DNA of 64,000 nucleotides from Mesobacillus subterraneus. Its GTDB lineage: Bacteria > Bacillota > Bacilli > Bacillales > Cytobacillaceae. Position 1 is the first letter of the stretch; the number at the start of each line of letters is the position of its first letter. This document shows, in pieces, positions 17,447 to 27,691 of the stretch. The notes under the pieces were generated by a model. It made no database searches. It was not told the origin of the DNA and saw only the letters and a list, made by a program, of their open reading frames with translations. The translations under genes were made by a program, and so were the position numbers. Where the stretch lies: assembly GCF_023715485.1 (NCBI RefSeq), contig NZ_JAMBOF010000001.1, positions 186,001 through 250,000 of the forward strand. The letters are read 5' to 3'.

Positions 17447-19486
17447 ATGGCTACGACAAAAAGCTGCGTTTACGAAAATGACGGACAACTTAATAGCTTT
17501 ATAGAGAGCAATTCATTCCCAACTTGCCCCAATCTTTTGGTGCAAATTTTTTTCAGGCAGGAAGATGAGCCTGACCTTCATTGTCTGCAGCAATCTATTA
17601 AAAATCAGTTGCCGCATGCTGCGATGATGAGCTGTGAGTCAGCGGGCCATCTGGCTGCCGAAAAACAGGTTATCATTACTTTTACAGAATTCAGCAAGCC
17701 AGAACTTGAAACCATTCTGCAAAAACAAAATCAGTATACAATAAACACTCTAACCTACTTAGTAGAAACCTCCCAACAAGACATCCTCCATTTGAATGAA
17801 AGCTTAAAGATTTCCGAGCAATACTACCGTTCGCTGTTCGACAACAATGGCGACTTTGTCTATTCAACTGATTTACAAGGTAATTTTACAAGTGTGAATC
17901 AATCGTTTTTAAAAACCTTCAGGTTCAGTGAGCAGGAGGTCATAGGCAAATCAGCGCTGGATTTTATCAACCAAGAAGATGTGCCGCGAGCAAAAATGCA
18001 TTTTATCCAGGCCCTTAGAGGCAGAGACCAGATTTATACAATCGAAATCCAGGTCAAGAGCGGCGAGTCGCAGATTTTTCAGATAAAGAATATTCCCATT
18101 ACTGTAAACGGAAAATGCGTGGGCACGTATGGAATTGGGCGGAATATAACCCGCCAGAAAAAAACGGAAGAAAAGATCATCCAGCTTGCGTACTATGACC
18201 ATGATACAGGTTTGCCGAACAGGATGAGATTCACAGAACAGCTAGAAGAAATGATCCGCAGTGCCAGGAAAAAGAAAGAGGTACTCGCGGTACTGGTCAT
18301 TGATATCGATCGCTTCAAAATTATCAACGACAGCCTCGGGCATTATGCTGGTGACATCGTCTTGAAGGAGCTTGCTGAAAGGATCCAGAAGCATCTTCCT
18401 AAAGGTGCGTACCTGGGAAGATTCAGCGGCGATAAATTCACCCTTCTGCTGTCAAAAGACGTCAGCATCGAGCGGACGACGAGAACCGCAAGGGAGTTGC
18501 AGAATCTCATCTCGAAGCCACTATATTACCAGAATCAAGAATTCATTGTGACTGCAAGCATAGGCATCAGTTCTTTTCCGGCAGACGGACTTGAGGAACA
18601 TGTTTTACTGAAGAATGCAGACATCGCGATGAATCGTTCCAAAAATCAAGGTGGAAATAAAATTACTTATTTCTCAAACGGAATGAACGACCAGGCAATG
18701 ATCCGCCTTGAACTGGAAAGTTATTTGCGAAAGGCGCTTCAGAAGGAAGAGTTTTATCTTTGTTATCAGCCTCTTATGGACTTGAAATCCGGCGAGATTA
18801 CCTGTACGGAAGCGCTGATCCGCTGGCAGCATCCTCACCTTGGTCTTGTATCACCGGCTCAATTCATACCGCTGGCTGAGGAAACTGGCTTGATTGAGGA
18901 AATTGGCGCGTGGGTGCTGACAACTGCCTGTATCCAGACTAAAGAATGGCAGTCAAAAGGATTTCCGAATCTGGGTATCTCGGTTAATGTCTCGGCACAT
19001 CAATTCCAGCAGCATGCTTTTATTGGGCAGGTTATCAATGCGCTCGAGTTCTCTAAGCTCGAGCCTGAATACTTGTCGCTGGAGCTGACAGAAAGTGCGA
19101 TGCTGAAAGATATTGCCTATAGCATTTCCGTCATGAGAGCTTTACAGGATATAGGGGTGAAGGTCTCGATTGATGACTTTGGGACTGGCTATTCTTCGCT
19201 AAGCTATTTGCGGAACCTGCCGATCGATACGCTTAAGATTGACCAGTCCTTCATCAACAACCTCCATGATGACCCCTCTGATATCGCCATCGTCAAGGCG
19301 ATCATTACAATGGGCCAGGGCCTTGCCATCAAAATTGTCGCGGAGGGTGTTGAAACGCACGAACAAATCAATATATTAAGAGATTTGGATTGCCACTACG
19401 CACAGGGATACTATATCCAAAAACCACTTGAATCTAAAGCTTTCGAAAGAGGATTCCGTACTTTTGAAAAAGCTGAATATGCCTAA
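17447..19486 (+). CDS. PAS-GGDEF-EAL protein, probable c-di-GMP phosphodiesterase
   Basis: A 679-residue cytosolic protein. Residues ~30-110 look like a shortened FIST-type segment (LPHAAMMSCESAGHL then VIITFTEF); ~124-245 is a PAS domain with PAC; ~250-410 is GGDEF; ~425-675 is EAL. The GGDEF signature is degenerate (GRFSGDKF), so cyclase activity is doubtful. The EAL domain has every catalytic residue I looked for: TEALIRW, SVNVSAHQF, LELTES, SIDDFGTGYSS, LKIDQSFI, VAEGVET and YAQGYYIQKPL. Hydrolysis of c-di-GMP controlled by the sensor part is therefore likely. ATG 17447 has GGAG seven bases upstream. It occupies the place of wprA in the B. subtilis order yisL-wprA-yisN. Confidence 0.9.
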   Translation: MATTKSCVYENDGQLNSFIESNSFPTCPNLLVQIFFRQEDEPDLHCLQQSIKNQLPHAAMMSCESAGHLAAEKQVIITFTEFSKPELETILQKQNQYTINTLTYLVETSQQDILHLNESLKISEQYYRSLFDNNGDFVYSTDLQGNFTSVNQSFLKTFRFSEQEVIGKSALDFINQEDVPRAKMHFIQALRGRDQIYTIEIQVKSGESQIFQIKNIPITVNGKCVGTYGIGRNITRQKKTEEKIIQLAYYDHDTGLPNRMRFTEQLEEMIRSARKKKEVLAVLVIDIDRFKIINDSLGHYAGDIVLKELAERIQKHLPKGAYLGRFSGDKFTLLLSKDVSIERTTRTARELQNLISKPLYYQNQEFIVTASIGISSFPADGLEEHVLLKNADIAMNRSKNQGGNKITYFSNGMNDQAMIRLELESYLRKALQKEEFYLCYQPLMDLKSGEITCTEALIRWQHPHLGLVSPAQFIPLAEETGLIEEIGAWVLTTACIQTKEWQSKGFPNLGISVNVSAHQFQQHAFIGQVINALEFSKLEPEYLSLELTESAMLKDIAYSISVMRALQDIGVKVSIDDFGTGYSSLSYLRNLPIDTLKIDQSFINNLHDDPSDIAIVKAIITMGQGLAIKIVAEGVETHEQINILRDLDCHYAQGYYIQKPLESKAFERGFRTFEKAEYA

Positions 19487-19495
19487 AATTGATGA

Positions 19496-19530
19496 AAGAA
19501 GAGCCTGCACTTGATGTGCAGGCTCTTCTT
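19496..19530. terminator. Bidirectional terminator
   Basis: AAGAAGAGCCTGCAC (19496-19510) is perfectly complementary to GTGCAGGCTCTTCTT (19516-19530), between the convergent EAL and yisN-like genes. Confidence 0.9.
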
Positions 19531-19562
19531 TACGTTTCGTTTATCCAACTTTCCTGCTTTTC

Positions 19563-20123
19563 TTAGGAAATTCTTTCAATGACCGCTCGTTTGCCAGTGC
19601 TCATTGTAATTTCAAATCTGTCATTTTGTTTTTCATGGTAATCAAAGTGATGCTGGACATTGCAAATCATTTCTTCATTGTCGAGGACTAAGAAATTCAC
19701 TCCTGAAACTCCGTTTTCATTATCAAGGAAGGTCAGGTGGTTATAACAATAAATGCAATCATAAATTGAAAAATTGAGCGAATTCAATGTGTTGAGGAAT
19801 TGGACAAATGCTTCATCATTCAGCTCATCGAGCAGCCGCTCAAATGAATAAATCAGCTGTTTTCTGATCCTGACCAATTCCTGGTCCTGCAAAAAAAATT
19901 TCTCATTGCCAGTTTGGATACAGCCATTGTCTAATAAAAATCCCTTGCACCATTTATTGTTCCGCAGCACTTCCACTTCCTGATGGATAAATTCATCGAC
20001 AAGTGCAGCTTCTTCAGTTTCTTCATCAAAAAAAACCCACTGTGAATTAATGTATTCTACTGTCCCGGCATTAAAAGCCCTGGGCTGGAATTCGATAAGA
20101 TTGCTTCGTTGCTGTCGGTTCAT
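19563..20123 (-). CDS. yisN: DUF2777 / YisN-like protein
   Basis: A soluble 186-residue protein starting MNRQQRSNLIEFQPRAFNAG with conserved VEYINSQWVFFDEE and HFDYHEKQNDRFEIT. I recognise it as the DUF2777 family to which YisN belongs; no function is known. Cysteines in YDCIYCYNHLTF form a CxxC that could bind metal, an inference only. Good GGAGG site before ATG 20123. Its place beside asnO fits B. subtilis synteny. Confidence 0.8.
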   Translation of the reverse strand: MNRQQRSNLIEFQPRAFNAGTVEYINSQWVFFDEETEEAALVDEFIHQEVEVLRNNKWCKGFLLDNGCIQTGNEKFFLQDQELVRIRKQLIYSFERLLDELNDEAFVQFLNTLNSLNFSIYDCIYCYNHLTFLDNENGVSGVNFLVLDNEEMICNVQHHFDYHEKQNDRFEITMSTGKRAVIERIS

Positions 20124-20315
20124 CTGGTTCCTCCGTTAATTATCGCTCACCTTCTTTGTAGACAGATTTTGGCGAATTTATAACATGATTTAAAAAGATA
20201 GGTGAATTAACCAGTTTGGATGCTGCTGCATAAGATGAGTAATGCTTAAGCGATCTAAGTTTCGGGATATGCTTTATCACTATTGAGAAAGATTCCGCTG
20301 AAAGGATGATTATAA

Positions 20316-22163
20316 ATGTGTGGAATAACCGGTTGGGTAGACTTCAGAAAAAATTTGGACCATGAACGTGAGACCATGGCAAAAATGGCGGAAACTTTAA
20401 GCAAAAGAGGTCCCGACGATACAAATGTATGGACTTCAAAACATGCAGCACTCGGACATAAAAGGCTGGTGGTTGTAGATCCTGAGGGCGGAAAGCAGCC
20501 AATGACAAGAACTAAGGGAGATAATCGGTATACCATTTGTTATAACGGAGAGCTCTATAATACTGAGGACCTCAGAAAAGCACTGCTATTAAAAGGATAT
20601 TCCTTTAATGGCCATTCTGATACAGAGGTTTTGCTCATTTCTTTCATAGAATGGGAGGAAAATTGCCTTGAACATTTAAATGGTATTTTCGCCTTTGCTG
20701 TGTGGGACCAGCAGGAGGAAAAGCTTTTTATTGGCCGAGACCGGCTCGGAGTCAAGCCGTTGTTTTTCCTTGAAACCGCATCTGGACTTTTGTTTGCTTC
20801 TGAGCAAAAGGCTCTGCTCGCACATCACGATGTCAAGGCCGAAGTAGACCGGGAAGGGCTTTGTGAGGTGTTTGGGCTTGGTCCATCCCGTTCCCCCGGG
20901 GCAGGCATCTTTAAAAATATGAAGGAGCTGCGGCCTGGCCACGGACTTGTTTTTTCGAAAAATGGGCTGAAGACCTGGAGATACTGGAATGTGAAAAGTG
21001 AAACCCATACAGATAGCCTTGATGAAACGTCTGAAAAGGTACGGGAATTGTTTACTGATGCTGTGACGCGTCAGCTTGTGTCCGATGTGCCGCTTTGCAC
21101 GTTCCTTTCTGGCGGATTGGATTCGAGCGCAATTACTGCCATCGCTGCTAACCATTATAAGGAGGGGGGCAAGGGCAGCCTTCATACTTATTCGATCGAT
21201 TACGAAGGAAACGACCAGTATTTTAAAGAGAATGAATTCCAGCCAAATGCAGATGCATTCTGGATCAATAAAATGTCTGAAACCTTCGGGACAGTGCACC
21301 ATAGCAGCATCATTTCCCAGCACGATTTGGCTGGATACTTAACTGAAGCCGTCCATGTACGTGACCTGCCAGGCATGGCAGATATTGATTCATCGCTCCT
21401 CTGGTTTTGCCGGGAAATCAAACAGGATTTTACCGTGAGTCTATCAGGGGAATGTGCTGATGAAATTTTCGGCGGCTACCCATGGTTCCATAGGAAGGAG
21501 GATTTAAACCGGCCGGGTTTTCCATGGATGCGTTCGATTAATGAACGGCAAAACATGCTGCGAGACCACTGGCGTAAAAAATTGAATCTAGAAGACTATA
21601 TGATGGGTAAATTCACCGACACGATTGCCGAGGTGCCGGTGCTTGATGGTGAAAGACCTGAGGATGCGAAGCGCAGACAATTATTCTATTTGAATATCAT
21701 TTGGTTCATGACTACGCTCCTTGACAGGAAGGATCGGATGAGCATGGGAGCGAGCCTTGAAGTGAGGGTTCCGTTTGCCGATCACCGCCTCGTTGAATAT
21801 GTTTGGAACATTCCTTGGGAAATGAAAATGCACGGCAACAGGGAAAAAGGCATTTTGCGGAAAGCGCTGGAAGGAGTACTGCCAGAAGAAGTTTTATACC
21901 GGAAAAAGAGTCCTTATCCGAAGACACATCATCCGGCCTATACCCAGGCAGTCCAAAGCATGCTGTCCGAATTCATGGCTGATTCAAACAGTGCATTGCA
22001 TGAATTCTTCGACAGGAGCACCCTGCAAAAAATGATAGAAACCGAAGGAGCATCATTCAAGGTCCCATGGTTCGGCCAGTTGATGACAGGCCCGCAGCTC
22101 TTGGCACAGCTAGCGCAGATCCATATTTGGTTCCGGGACTACAATATTAATATTGCAGACTAA
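20316..22163 (+). CDS. asnO: Glutamine-hydrolysing asparagine synthetase (AsnO type)
   Basis: Makes asparagine from aspartate, glutamine and ATP. 615 residues: an N-terminal class II glutamine amidotransferase domain beginning with the nucleophile Cys2 (MCGITGWVDF), with KRGPDDTNVW and CYNGELYN; then the synthetase domain with the PPi loop LSGGLDSS, LSGECADEIFGGYPWF and SLEVRVPFADH. Context (yisK-yisL-yisN-asnO) points to the sporulation-associated AsnO rather than AsnB. The ATG has AAAGGATG upstream. A perfect hairpin repeat follows the stop. Confidence 0.92.
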   Translation: MCGITGWVDFRKNLDHERETMAKMAETLSKRGPDDTNVWTSKHAALGHKRLVVVDPEGGKQPMTRTKGDNRYTICYNGELYNTEDLRKALLLKGYSFNGHSDTEVLLISFIEWEENCLEHLNGIFAFAVWDQQEEKLFIGRDRLGVKPLFFLETASGLLFASEQKALLAHHDVKAEVDREGLCEVFGLGPSRSPGAGIFKNMKELRPGHGLVFSKNGLKTWRYWNVKSETHTDSLDETSEKVRELFTDAVTRQLVSDVPLCTFLSGGLDSSAITAIAANHYKEGGKGSLHTYSIDYEGNDQYFKENEFQPNADAFWINKMSETFGTVHHSSIISQHDLAGYLTEAVHVRDLPGMADIDSSLLWFCREIKQDFTVSLSGECADEIFGGYPWFHRKEDLNRPGFPWMRSINERQNMLRDHWRKKLNLEDYMMGKFTDTIAEVPVLDGERPEDAKRRQLFYLNIIWFMTTLLDRKDRMSMGASLEVRVPFADHRLVEYVWNIPWEMKMHGNREKGILRKALEGVLPEEVLYRKKSPYPKTHHPAYTQAVQSMLSEFMADSNSALHEFFDRSTLQKMIETEGASFKVPWFGQLMTGPQLLAQLAQIHIWFRDYNINIAD

Positions 22164-22173
22164 GAAAAGCGTA

Positions 22174-22223
22174 AGCTCCTTGGTCAGCCCCGACAAGCGT
22201 CTCGAGGGGCTGACCAAGGAGCT
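22174..22223. repeat. Perfect 18-bp inverted repeat of a dispersed hairpin family
   Basis: Arms 22174-22191 and 22206-22223 (AGCTCCTTGGTCAGCCCC and its complement) enclose a 14-base loop with GACAAGCG and CTCGA. No T-run follows. The loop and stem words also occur in the longer repeat at 56.4-56.8 kb, so it probably belongs to the same mobile hairpin family. Confidence 0.75.
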
Positions 22224-22267
22224 GGGGCTCGACAATTCTCGGAGTGGAAATTATATAACTTTATGTT

Positions 22268-22298
22268 CTAAAAAAGCAAGCCAGTTTCAGGGGCTTGC
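22268..22298 (-). terminator. MATE gene terminator
   Basis: On the minus strand GCAAGCC-loop-GGCTTGC (22298 to 22276) is followed by TTTTTTAG. Confidence 0.75.
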
Positions 22299-22306
22299 TT
22301 CTTGCG

Positions 22307-23665
22307 TTATTCCGCCTGGACAGATTCTGGTTCAGTAACAAAAGACTTTTTGACCCAAACTTTAGACCGCCAGCGCCATAGCATGAGAAGTCCGCGCAGC
22401 CATTCGTCAGCTATAAAGGCAATCCAGATGCCAACGAGCCCAAGCTCGAGATAGATTCCCAGAAAGTATGATAACGTTACGCTGACTCCCCACATCGACA
22501 GGATCCCCATATAAACAGGGAATTTCACATCCCCGGCGGCACGGAGTGAGCTGATGAGCACGAGATTGAAGGATCTGCCTGGTTCTAAAATAATTGTTAA
22601 TAGAATGAGAGTGCTGCCGAGCTCTATGATGCTCAAATTGTCCGTGAAAATTCCGAGCAGGTCCTTGGCAAAGAATGAAACAAACGCAGCGGCGGCAATT
22701 GAAATGATGATCGCCAGTTTCAAGCTTTTCAAAGCACGTTTATAGGCATTGTCGATTTCTTTGGCACCAACCATATGGCCAATAATGATCTGGGTTCCCT
22801 GGCTGATGGCGATGCTGAAGAGGAATACGAACATCATCACATTTTGTGTATACACCTTTGCGGTCAAAGCCTGGGTGCCAAGCGTTGCAATAAAATACGT
22901 AATCAGCATCTGTGAGCCATTATAGCTAAGGTGTTCCCCAGCAGAAGGAATTCCGATATTGAGCAAGTTTTTAAGATGGTTTTTCGGGAACCGGAAGAGC
23001 ATGGACATAGGCAGTGAACCCGGTATACGTTTCATCATGACATATAAGGCCGCAAGTAAACCAAGAATCCTGCTGACCGAAGTGGAAATCGCCACACCTT
23101 CAACACCGAGGACAGGAATCCCGAATGGCCCGAAAATGAATAAATAGTTTCCAATCACATTGAGCACGTTCATGCCAATCGTGACATACATAATATCTCT
23201 TGTAAAACCATAGCTGCGGACAATGCTGCCGACCGTCATGATCAGGGATTGGATAAATGAAAATCCACCGACAATTTTCAAGTAGGCATTCGCTTCATCA
23301 AATAATTCAGGCGGAAGGTCCATCACTCCAAGCAATTGCTCGCTGAAGATAAAAACACCAGCACTAAGAATCAATCCGAACACAAGGTTCGCCCCAATCG
23401 AGACAACAGATACTTCGCGGGCTTGGTCATCTCTTTTGGCACCAAGGTTCTGTGCAACCAAAATGGCAGTACCCGTAGCGATAAAACCAAACATGACGAT
23501 GACCATCGAAAGAATCTGGTTGGAGACCCCGACAGCAGCAACCGAATTATCTGAATACTGGGAAAGCATTAGTGTATCGGCATTCCCCATAAGCATATAA
23601 AGCAGGATTTCAATAAATAGAGGCCATGTTATAGCAAATAATGATAATTTAGCAGTTTTTTTCAT
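22307..23665 (-). CDS. MATE family efflux transporter
   Basis: About 452 residues and twelve predicted membrane segments in two homologous halves. WPLFIEILLYMLMGNADTLMLS and the later IGIPSAGEHLSYNGSQMLITY are typical of the Firmicute NorM/DinF-like MATE branch, which exports cationic drugs in exchange for Na+ or H+. The start is uncertain: MKKTAKL at 23665 has GGAG 12 bases upstream, while ATG 23677 and TTG 23683 are too close to it. It is monocistronic; upstream is a dispersed repeat, so its promoter must lie in the first ~60 bases. Confidence 0.88.
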   Translation of the reverse strand: MKKTAKLSLFAITWPLFIEILLYMLMGNADTLMLSQYSDNSVAAVGVSNQILSMVIVMFGFIATGTAILVAQNLGAKRDDQAREVSVVSIGANLVFGLILSAGVFIFSEQLLGVMDLPPELFDEANAYLKIVGGFSFIQSLIMTVGSIVRSYGFTRDIMYVTIGMNVLNVIGNYLFIFGPFGIPVLGVEGVAISTSVSRILGLLAALYVMMKRIPGSLPMSMLFRFPKNHLKNLLNIGIPSAGEHLSYNGSQMLITYFIATLGTQALTAKVYTQNVMMFVFLFSIAISQGTQIIIGHMVGAKEIDNAYKRALKSLKLAIIISIAAAAFVSFFAKDLLGIFTDNLSIIELGSTLILLTIILEPGRSFNLVLISSLRAAGDVKFPVYMGILSMWGVSVTLSYFLGIYLELGLVGIWIAFIADEWLRGLLMLWRWRSKVWVKKSFVTEPESVQAE

Positions 23666-23749
23666 AATGATATGCATCTCCAAGTTGTAATTCCTTAATT
23701 ATACAGACTAAACGAGGAATTTGAAGTGAAATGATATTTTTTTATGAGT

Positions 23750-23945
23750 GGCTCTTTCGTAAACTTTGTTGCTTCTCCAACCAAAAGTAAAAATCGGCTT
23801 TTGGAATTTTACGGGTCAAACTCCATTCCTTGTTCAGAAATCTTAGCGAAAAGTGCTCTAATATCAAGAGAAATACGGGTTGAAAACTTTGTACGAAAAA
23901 CTAAAATTCACTGCGAAAACAGCTTTATGAGAAAATCAGGGCAAG
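23750..23945. repeat. Dispersed repeat, copy 1 (GGCTCTTTcGTAAACTTTGTTGCT family)
   Basis: A non-coding block in the 350-base gap between the MATE and GH13 genes. Its start (GGCTCTTTCGTAAACTTTG) and end (AAAACAGCTTTATGAGAAAA) match the block at 57696-57845. Interior sequence is diverged. There is no gene in this gap apart from the GH13 terminator. Confidence 0.65.
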
Positions 23946-23999
23946 ACTACTGCAATTCTCACGACAAATGCTATTCAGGAAAGTTTCCATCCAATAAAA

Positions 24000-24032
24000 A
24001 AACCCCTTTCTCGAAAATTTGTGAAAGGGGTG
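24000..24032 (-). terminator. GH13 gene terminator
   Basis: On the minus strand CCCCTTTC (24030-24023) pairs with GAAAGGGG (24010-24003), followed by TTTTTTT. Confidence 0.85.
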
Positions 24033-24040
24033 ATTAAAAT

Positions 24041-25828
<1,788 letters not shown>

Positions 25829-25982
25829 TCAAGGTTAAAACAAGGGTAGACCACTGATTTTAAATTGTCAATTATAAAAAAGCTGCTTCACAGAAATTTA
25901 ACGAAATATATCTGATAGTAAAAAATTTTTTAAAAAACTAGTTGTCAAACTGATTTAAGGGTTTATAATAAGAAGTAGGTTG

Positions 25983-25996
25983 TGCAATCGTTTTCA
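25983..25996. promoter_or_regulatory. Candidate cre site (CcpA)
   Basis: TGCAATCGTTTTCA fits the consensus TGWAANCGNTNWCA with one mismatch, in the divergent nplT-mdxE region. CcpA-mediated glucose repression of maltodextrin use is known in Bacillus. Confidence 0.55.
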
Positions 25997-26014
25997 TAGA
26001 CTTGCAAACAACAT

Positions 26015-26028
26015 TACAAACGTTTGCA
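26015..26028. promoter_or_regulatory. Maltodextrin operator 1 (LacI-type palindrome)
   Basis: TACAAACGTTTGCA, palindromic around ACGT, 62 bases upstream of mdxE. It shares CAAACGTTTG with the site at 27506-27517, and resembles operators of MalR/MdxR-type LacI regulators (CGCAAACGTTTGCG). Confidence 0.65.
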
Positions 26029-26089
26029 CAGGCAGTAAGCGTTCTGCGCAATAAAAAAGTATAAACACATTTTTAGGAGGGGTATACAC

Positions 26090-27367
26090 ATGAAAAAGGC
26101 ATTGTCGATTTTCATGATGCTGATCTTGATGATTGGCGCTCTTGCTGCTTGTGGACCTAAAGAAGAAGAAAACACAGGTTCAAAAGACAACGGCGAGAAA
26201 ACAGAAGATGCTTCAAAACCAGAGAAGCTAGTAGTTTGGGAAGATAAAGAAAAGTCTGTCTGGCTTAAAAAAGTAGCAGCTGACTTCGAAAAAGAAAACG
26301 GTATCAAAATCGAGTTCAAAGAAGTAGAAATGGCTACAAAAATGAAAGAGCAATTACGTCTAGACGGTCCTGCGGGAACTGGCCCAGACATCATCACTCT
26401 TCCACATGATCAAATCGGTGAGCTTGCAGTTCAAGGCCACATTGCTGAACTTAATGTAAGCGACGATGTTAAGAAGACTTTCTCTGAGTCTTCAATCTCT
26501 GCACAATCTTTCGATGGAAAATTATACGGACTTCCAAAGTCTGCTGAAACTCCAGTATTCATCTACAACAAAGCTCTTATGACTGAAGTTCCTGCTACAA
26601 TGGAAGATTTATACGAATTTGCTAAAGCTAACACTAAAGATGGCAAGTACGGTTTCCTTGCACTTTGGGATAACTTCTACTTCGCACACGCTCCAATCGG
26701 CGGCAACGGCGGTTATGTATTCGGAGAAAAAGACGGAGCTCTTAACCCACAAGATCTTGGCTTGAACAACGAAGGTGCTGTAAAAGGTACTGAGTACATC
26801 CAGAAGTGGTATGCTGAAAAGTTATTCCCTAACGGTATCGTTGGCGAAAGCGGCGGTTCTGCTATGGACGGACTATTCAACGAAGGTAATGTTGCATCTG
26901 TAATGAATGGACCATGGGCATTCGGCGGCATGAAAGATGCTGGCATTGATTTCGGTGTTGCTCCATTCCCTAAATTCGCAGATGGAACTCCTATGAAAAC
27001 TTTCATGGGTGTTAAAGGATGGCACGTTTCTTCTTACTCTAAGAACCAAGAATGGGCTACTAAATTCCTTGAGTACATCACGAACGACGAAAATGCGAAA
27101 TACCGTTTCGAACAAACAAAAGAAGTTCCTACTAACGTAGCATTGGTTGATGACCCAGCAATCGCTGAAGATCAAGGCGCTAAAGCTGTAGCTCTTCAAA
27201 CTCAAGACGCTGTTCCAATGCCAAACATCCCAGAAATGGGTGAAGTTTGGGGACCAATGGCAAGCGCATTGCAAACTGTTGTAACTGGTAAAGCTCAACC
27301 TAAAGAAGCTCTTGATGGAGCTGTTAAGCAAATCGAGCAAAACATTAAGCAAAACCACTCTAAATAA
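26090..27367 (+). CDS. mdxE: Maltodextrin ABC transporter substrate-binding lipoprotein
   Basis: A 425-residue extracellular solute-binding protein. The signal peptide ends in the lipobox LAAC (Cys ~22), so it is lipid-anchored outside the membrane. KLVVWEDKEKSVWLKKVAADF and DIITLPHDQIGELAVQG are typical of MalE/CycB proteins for maltose, maltodextrin or cyclodextrin. The AGGAGG site is strong. Its codons are markedly biased to highly expressed choices compared with neighbours, fitting an abundant binding protein. A hairpin after the stop separates it from mdxF and may hold down expression of the permease genes. Confidence 0.95.
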   Translation: MKKALSIFMMLILMIGALAACGPKEEENTGSKDNGEKTEDASKPEKLVVWEDKEKSVWLKKVAADFEKENGIKIEFKEVEMATKMKEQLRLDGPAGTGPDIITLPHDQIGELAVQGHIAELNVSDDVKKTFSESSISAQSFDGKLYGLPKSAETPVFIYNKALMTEVPATMEDLYEFAKANTKDGKYGFLALWDNFYFAHAPIGGNGGYVFGEKDGALNPQDLGLNNEGAVKGTEYIQKWYAEKLFPNGIVGESGGSAMDGLFNEGNVASVMNGPWAFGGMKDAGIDFGVAPFPKFADGTPMKTFMGVKGWHVSSYSKNQEWATKFLEYITNDENAKYRFEQTKEVPTNVALVDDPAIAEDQGAKAVALQTQDAVPMPNIPEMGEVWGPMASALQTVVTGKAQPKEALDGAVKQIEQNIKQNHSK

Positions 27368-27377
27368 TATCAGATGC

Positions 27378-27412
27378 AGCAGTACCTCCCACGGGGGGTA
27401 CTGCTGTATTTT
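27378..27412 (+). terminator. Terminator/attenuator after mdxE
   Basis: AGCAGTACCTCCC (27378-27390) pairs with GGGGGTACTGCT (to 27405), followed by GTATTTTAC. The T-run is short, so partial readthrough is plausible. Confidence 0.65.
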
Positions 27413-27496
27413 ACAAGAGAAAATCCCAATATATGTTTCCTGCCATACTAGTAAGCGGAAAGTCATAAAGTTTATAAAAAGTGGAGTAAAAAAGTC

Positions 27497-27525
27497 TTTC
27501 ATTGGGCAAACGTTTGCGCTAGAAT
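27497..27525 (+). promoter_or_regulatory. Promoter of mdxFG-amylase-GH31 with operator 2
   Basis: The perfect palindrome GCAAACGTTTGC (27506-27517) lies between a weak -35 (around 27497-27502) and a -10-like TAGAAT (27520-27525). Binding of the LacI-type regulator here would block RNA polymerase. Transcription would begin near 27532, at the foot of the leader RNA. Confidence 0.6.
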
Positions 27526-27531
27526 AGACTT

Positions 27532-27660
27532 ATGACGATCAGATGCTTCATGAGAGTGAAAACAAGAGTTTGTTAATATTGCAGGATGCTGCCAGGAGCT
27601 TACCTCTGGTAGAGATTTAATGTATTCGTTCTCATAAAGCATCTGATGCTTTTGGTTTTA
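27532..27660 (+). ncRNA. Structured leader RNA upstream of mdxF (candidate attenuator)
   Basis: ATCAGATGCTT (27538-27548) pairs with AAGCATCTGAT (27637-27647), extended by ATGAGA/TCTCAT, closing a 110-base domain. Inside are hairpins AACAA/TTGTT (27561-27574) and CTGCCAG/CTGGTAG (27589-27612). The 3' strand of the closing stem can instead form AAAGCA-TCTGA-TGCTTT followed by TGGTTTTA, a terminator-like hairpin. These two folds are mutually exclusive. No known riboswitch or T-box core was recognised. Confidence 0.5.
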
Positions 27661-27691
27661 TCAATCATAGAAAGAGAAAGGGGAATATAGG

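Noticed and set aside
27532-27660. T-box riboswitch before mdxF
   Set aside because: There is no AGGGTGGNACCGCG-type antiterminator core, and the downstream genes are sugar transport rather than amino-acid genes.
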